The position numbers were made by a program, and so were the translations under genes. From Volutella citrinella (Eukaryota; Ascomycota; Sordariomycetes; Hypocreales; Nectriaceae), in the NCBI GenBank assembly GCA_034401135.1, contig JAWZSP010000008.1, positions 3,224,001-3,288,000 on the forward strand: a DNA stretch of 64,000 nt, written 5' to 3'. Under the pieces are notes generated by a model. The model made no database searches, was not told where the DNA came from, and saw nothing but the letters and a program-made list of their open reading frames with translations. How positions within the stretch are numbered: position 1 is the first letter of the stretch; the number at the start of each line of letters is the position of its first letter. This document shows positions 62,656 to 64,000 of this stretch, in pieces.

Positions 62656-64000
62656 GTTCGGCTTTATGCTTAAAAGCAGTCGCGCATTTACTGACGAGTC
62701 AGTGATATAACAGTAAGATGGATTGACTGGGCCGTTTTTGCTCAAAAGGTAATAATAAACCTCCCAAGGTTTGCCAAGCTGTCTTGGCAGGACACTGGGC
62801 TCACTTTATTATGTCTAGGGAGATGCTGCAGAGACACCAGAGACCCTTAGTGGTGGCGACATTTCCTTTGGTACGAGCTAGAGATGCAAAGCCTCAAGAC
62901 AAGCTTTGCGGAACCCACGGTTAGATCTGATGGCTGCCGCTAGGTCCAGGACTCCGGGCCAGGCCAAAGGATCGGCGGTCATCAGCATCCTAATCAGTCT
63001 TATATTGTTTACTAATTTGGGCTAGGAACCCCTCGCGGCAAATCGTCTGCAAACATTGCCGAAATCGAGACCTGCACTTCCATTTATGCTCAGAGCCAGG
63101 CCTGCCGCGGCTCAAAATCAGCTCATTCTTGGGCGTCACGATGACAGTAATATGACATTGACTTGCTAGGAAGGGTTCTCAGGATCCAGCAAGACTATCA
63201 GCCGCATGTCGGGGTGGTATCATGAGGCAGTCAACCGGTGTCTGTTACTACTCCGTACAAATCAGCAATTAGGGCACAATACATGACGCAAAGGAACCTG
63301 AATCGACGGAGCCGGTGCATGGGAAGTGTCTACACGGCAGAGGTCTATTGAGATTAATCGATGCGATGCTCACGCCGGTTTCGTTTTCAGTCTTGCGGAG
63401 CCGTGCGTGCCGTGCGTGCCGTTGGATGTATTTAAACGCAGACCAGACGTCAGGGACAGGGTTTACGGTGTGGCGGGAACTCGGACTTTACCACGTTTTC
63501 TCGGCGCGAATGCTCCGGACGCCCAGCCCAGGCCTCTCGATTCGCCCCAGTCTTGGGCGCTCATCCAGAGTTAGCGTGTGTCGCTAGCCTCTCTCGGGAA
63601 ACCATGTCATCCACGACACGAAGTAAGCATCATCGCCAGCTAGATTTGGCGTCGGTACCAAGATGCGCTACCATCCGGTATCCGCCCACCGAACAATGAT
63701 CTGCAAGGGCGTCCTAATGGGTAAAAAGCCAAATTCTATAATCAGAGCTTCGCGTTCTAGACCTTGCAGCTATCAAAGACGGCCAAACCAGGGTACCAGC
63801 AGCATCTTGCCATGTCCATCTGAAATTGTTGCGGGCCAAGTGCATTAACAGCATCCGAAATTCTGCTAGCACTGTCCTGTTGAAAGGTCATGCATATATT
63901 GATACAACTGATGATCCTAATCTTGTGTGATGCTAGGTCTCGCTTGTGTGGGAGATACCAACCCTAGGGTAGGCTCCACTGAGCGACCAAGTAACGTGAC
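62656..64000. other. Right-end region, no supported gene
   Basis: No coding signal supported. Short open frames at 63315-63587 have no domain or signal. A small GTGCCGTGCGT duplication lies near 63405-63420. Confidence 0.35.

Noticed and set aside
63315..63587. Overlapping plus-strand frames near the right end
   Set aside because: No conserved motif, no signal peptide, no partner exons; Arg/Ser-rich composition of random GC-rich DNA.
1..64000. CRISPR arrays, bacterial operons or prophage
   Set aside because: Spliceosomal introns and fungal families throughout; no regularly spaced direct repeats seen.

Overview
The window is fungal nuclear DNA, most likely from a filamentous ascomycete of the Sordariomycetes (probably Hypocreales). 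Genes are compact, on both strands, and split by many short introns of about 45-75 bp with GTRNGT donors and CTRAC branch-like signals. Coding DNA is GC-rich and the genes show no operons. Several families are typically fungal: a HET-domain protein, a DUF6594 fragment, Zn2Cys6 regulators, MFS sugar and drug transporters, a P450, and small cysteine-rich secreted proteins. The species call is inference from gene content only. I recognise 28 protein genes or gene-like loci with some functional content, 2 clear pseudogenes, a few unassigned small genes and a probable MITE.

Layout. 0-13 kb: a 3'-truncated GH79 secreted glycosidase (-), an 11-exon MFS sugar transporter, a RidA-family gene with an in-frame stop at codon 6 of its apparent 5' extension, a GT25 glycosyltransferase (-), a divergent Rab7-like GTPase lacking key GTPase residues (-), and a 4CL-like acyl-CoA synthetase ending in the peroxisomal signal SKL. 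13-20 kb: a homeodomain plus C2H2 transcription factor (-), a beta-hydroxyacid dehydrogenase and a convergent DHA1-type MFS transporter.

20.5-31 kb: an island rich in secreted proteins: two 8-Cys proteins, a 6-Cys small secreted protein, a secreted kinase-like protein with DFD in place of DFG, and a 1,012-residue Thr/Ser-rich adhesin-like protein. A one-domain cofilin/twinfilin-like gene sits among them. The next gene (30.9 kb) encodes an F-box-like protein with an N-terminal PIP-degron-like motif.

33-50 kb: a small mitochondrial-type protein, a VOC/glyoxalase protein, an aldo-keto reductase of the Kv-beta type, a secreted GMC oxidoreductase, a Zn2Cys6 regulator, a small coiled-coil gene, an AT-rich decayed island, a frameshifted DUF6594 remnant, a HET gene, an APH-type kinase and a cytochrome P450. 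50-64 kb: an SMC/Rad50-like ATPase remnant that has lost the stretch between ABC signature and Walker B, a regulator-like gene convergent with a DHA2-type MFS transporter, a 486-bp element with 24-bp terminal inverted repeats, an HMT-type ABC transporter, and two more secreted proteins.

Functional reading. Two themes are visible. One is an extracellular repertoire (glycosidase, GMC oxidase, adhesin, Cys-rich proteins, secreted kinase), often with KR/RR dibasic sites just after the signal peptide, consistent with Kex2 processing. The other is an accessory segment at about 42.9-55.7 kb where decayed repeats, truncated genes, HET and detoxification or export genes (P450, MFS, regulators) are mixed. 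No complete secondary-metabolite cluster (no PKS, NRPS or terpene cyclase) is visible. Exon boundaries were derived by hand from frame, splice signals and protein continuity.
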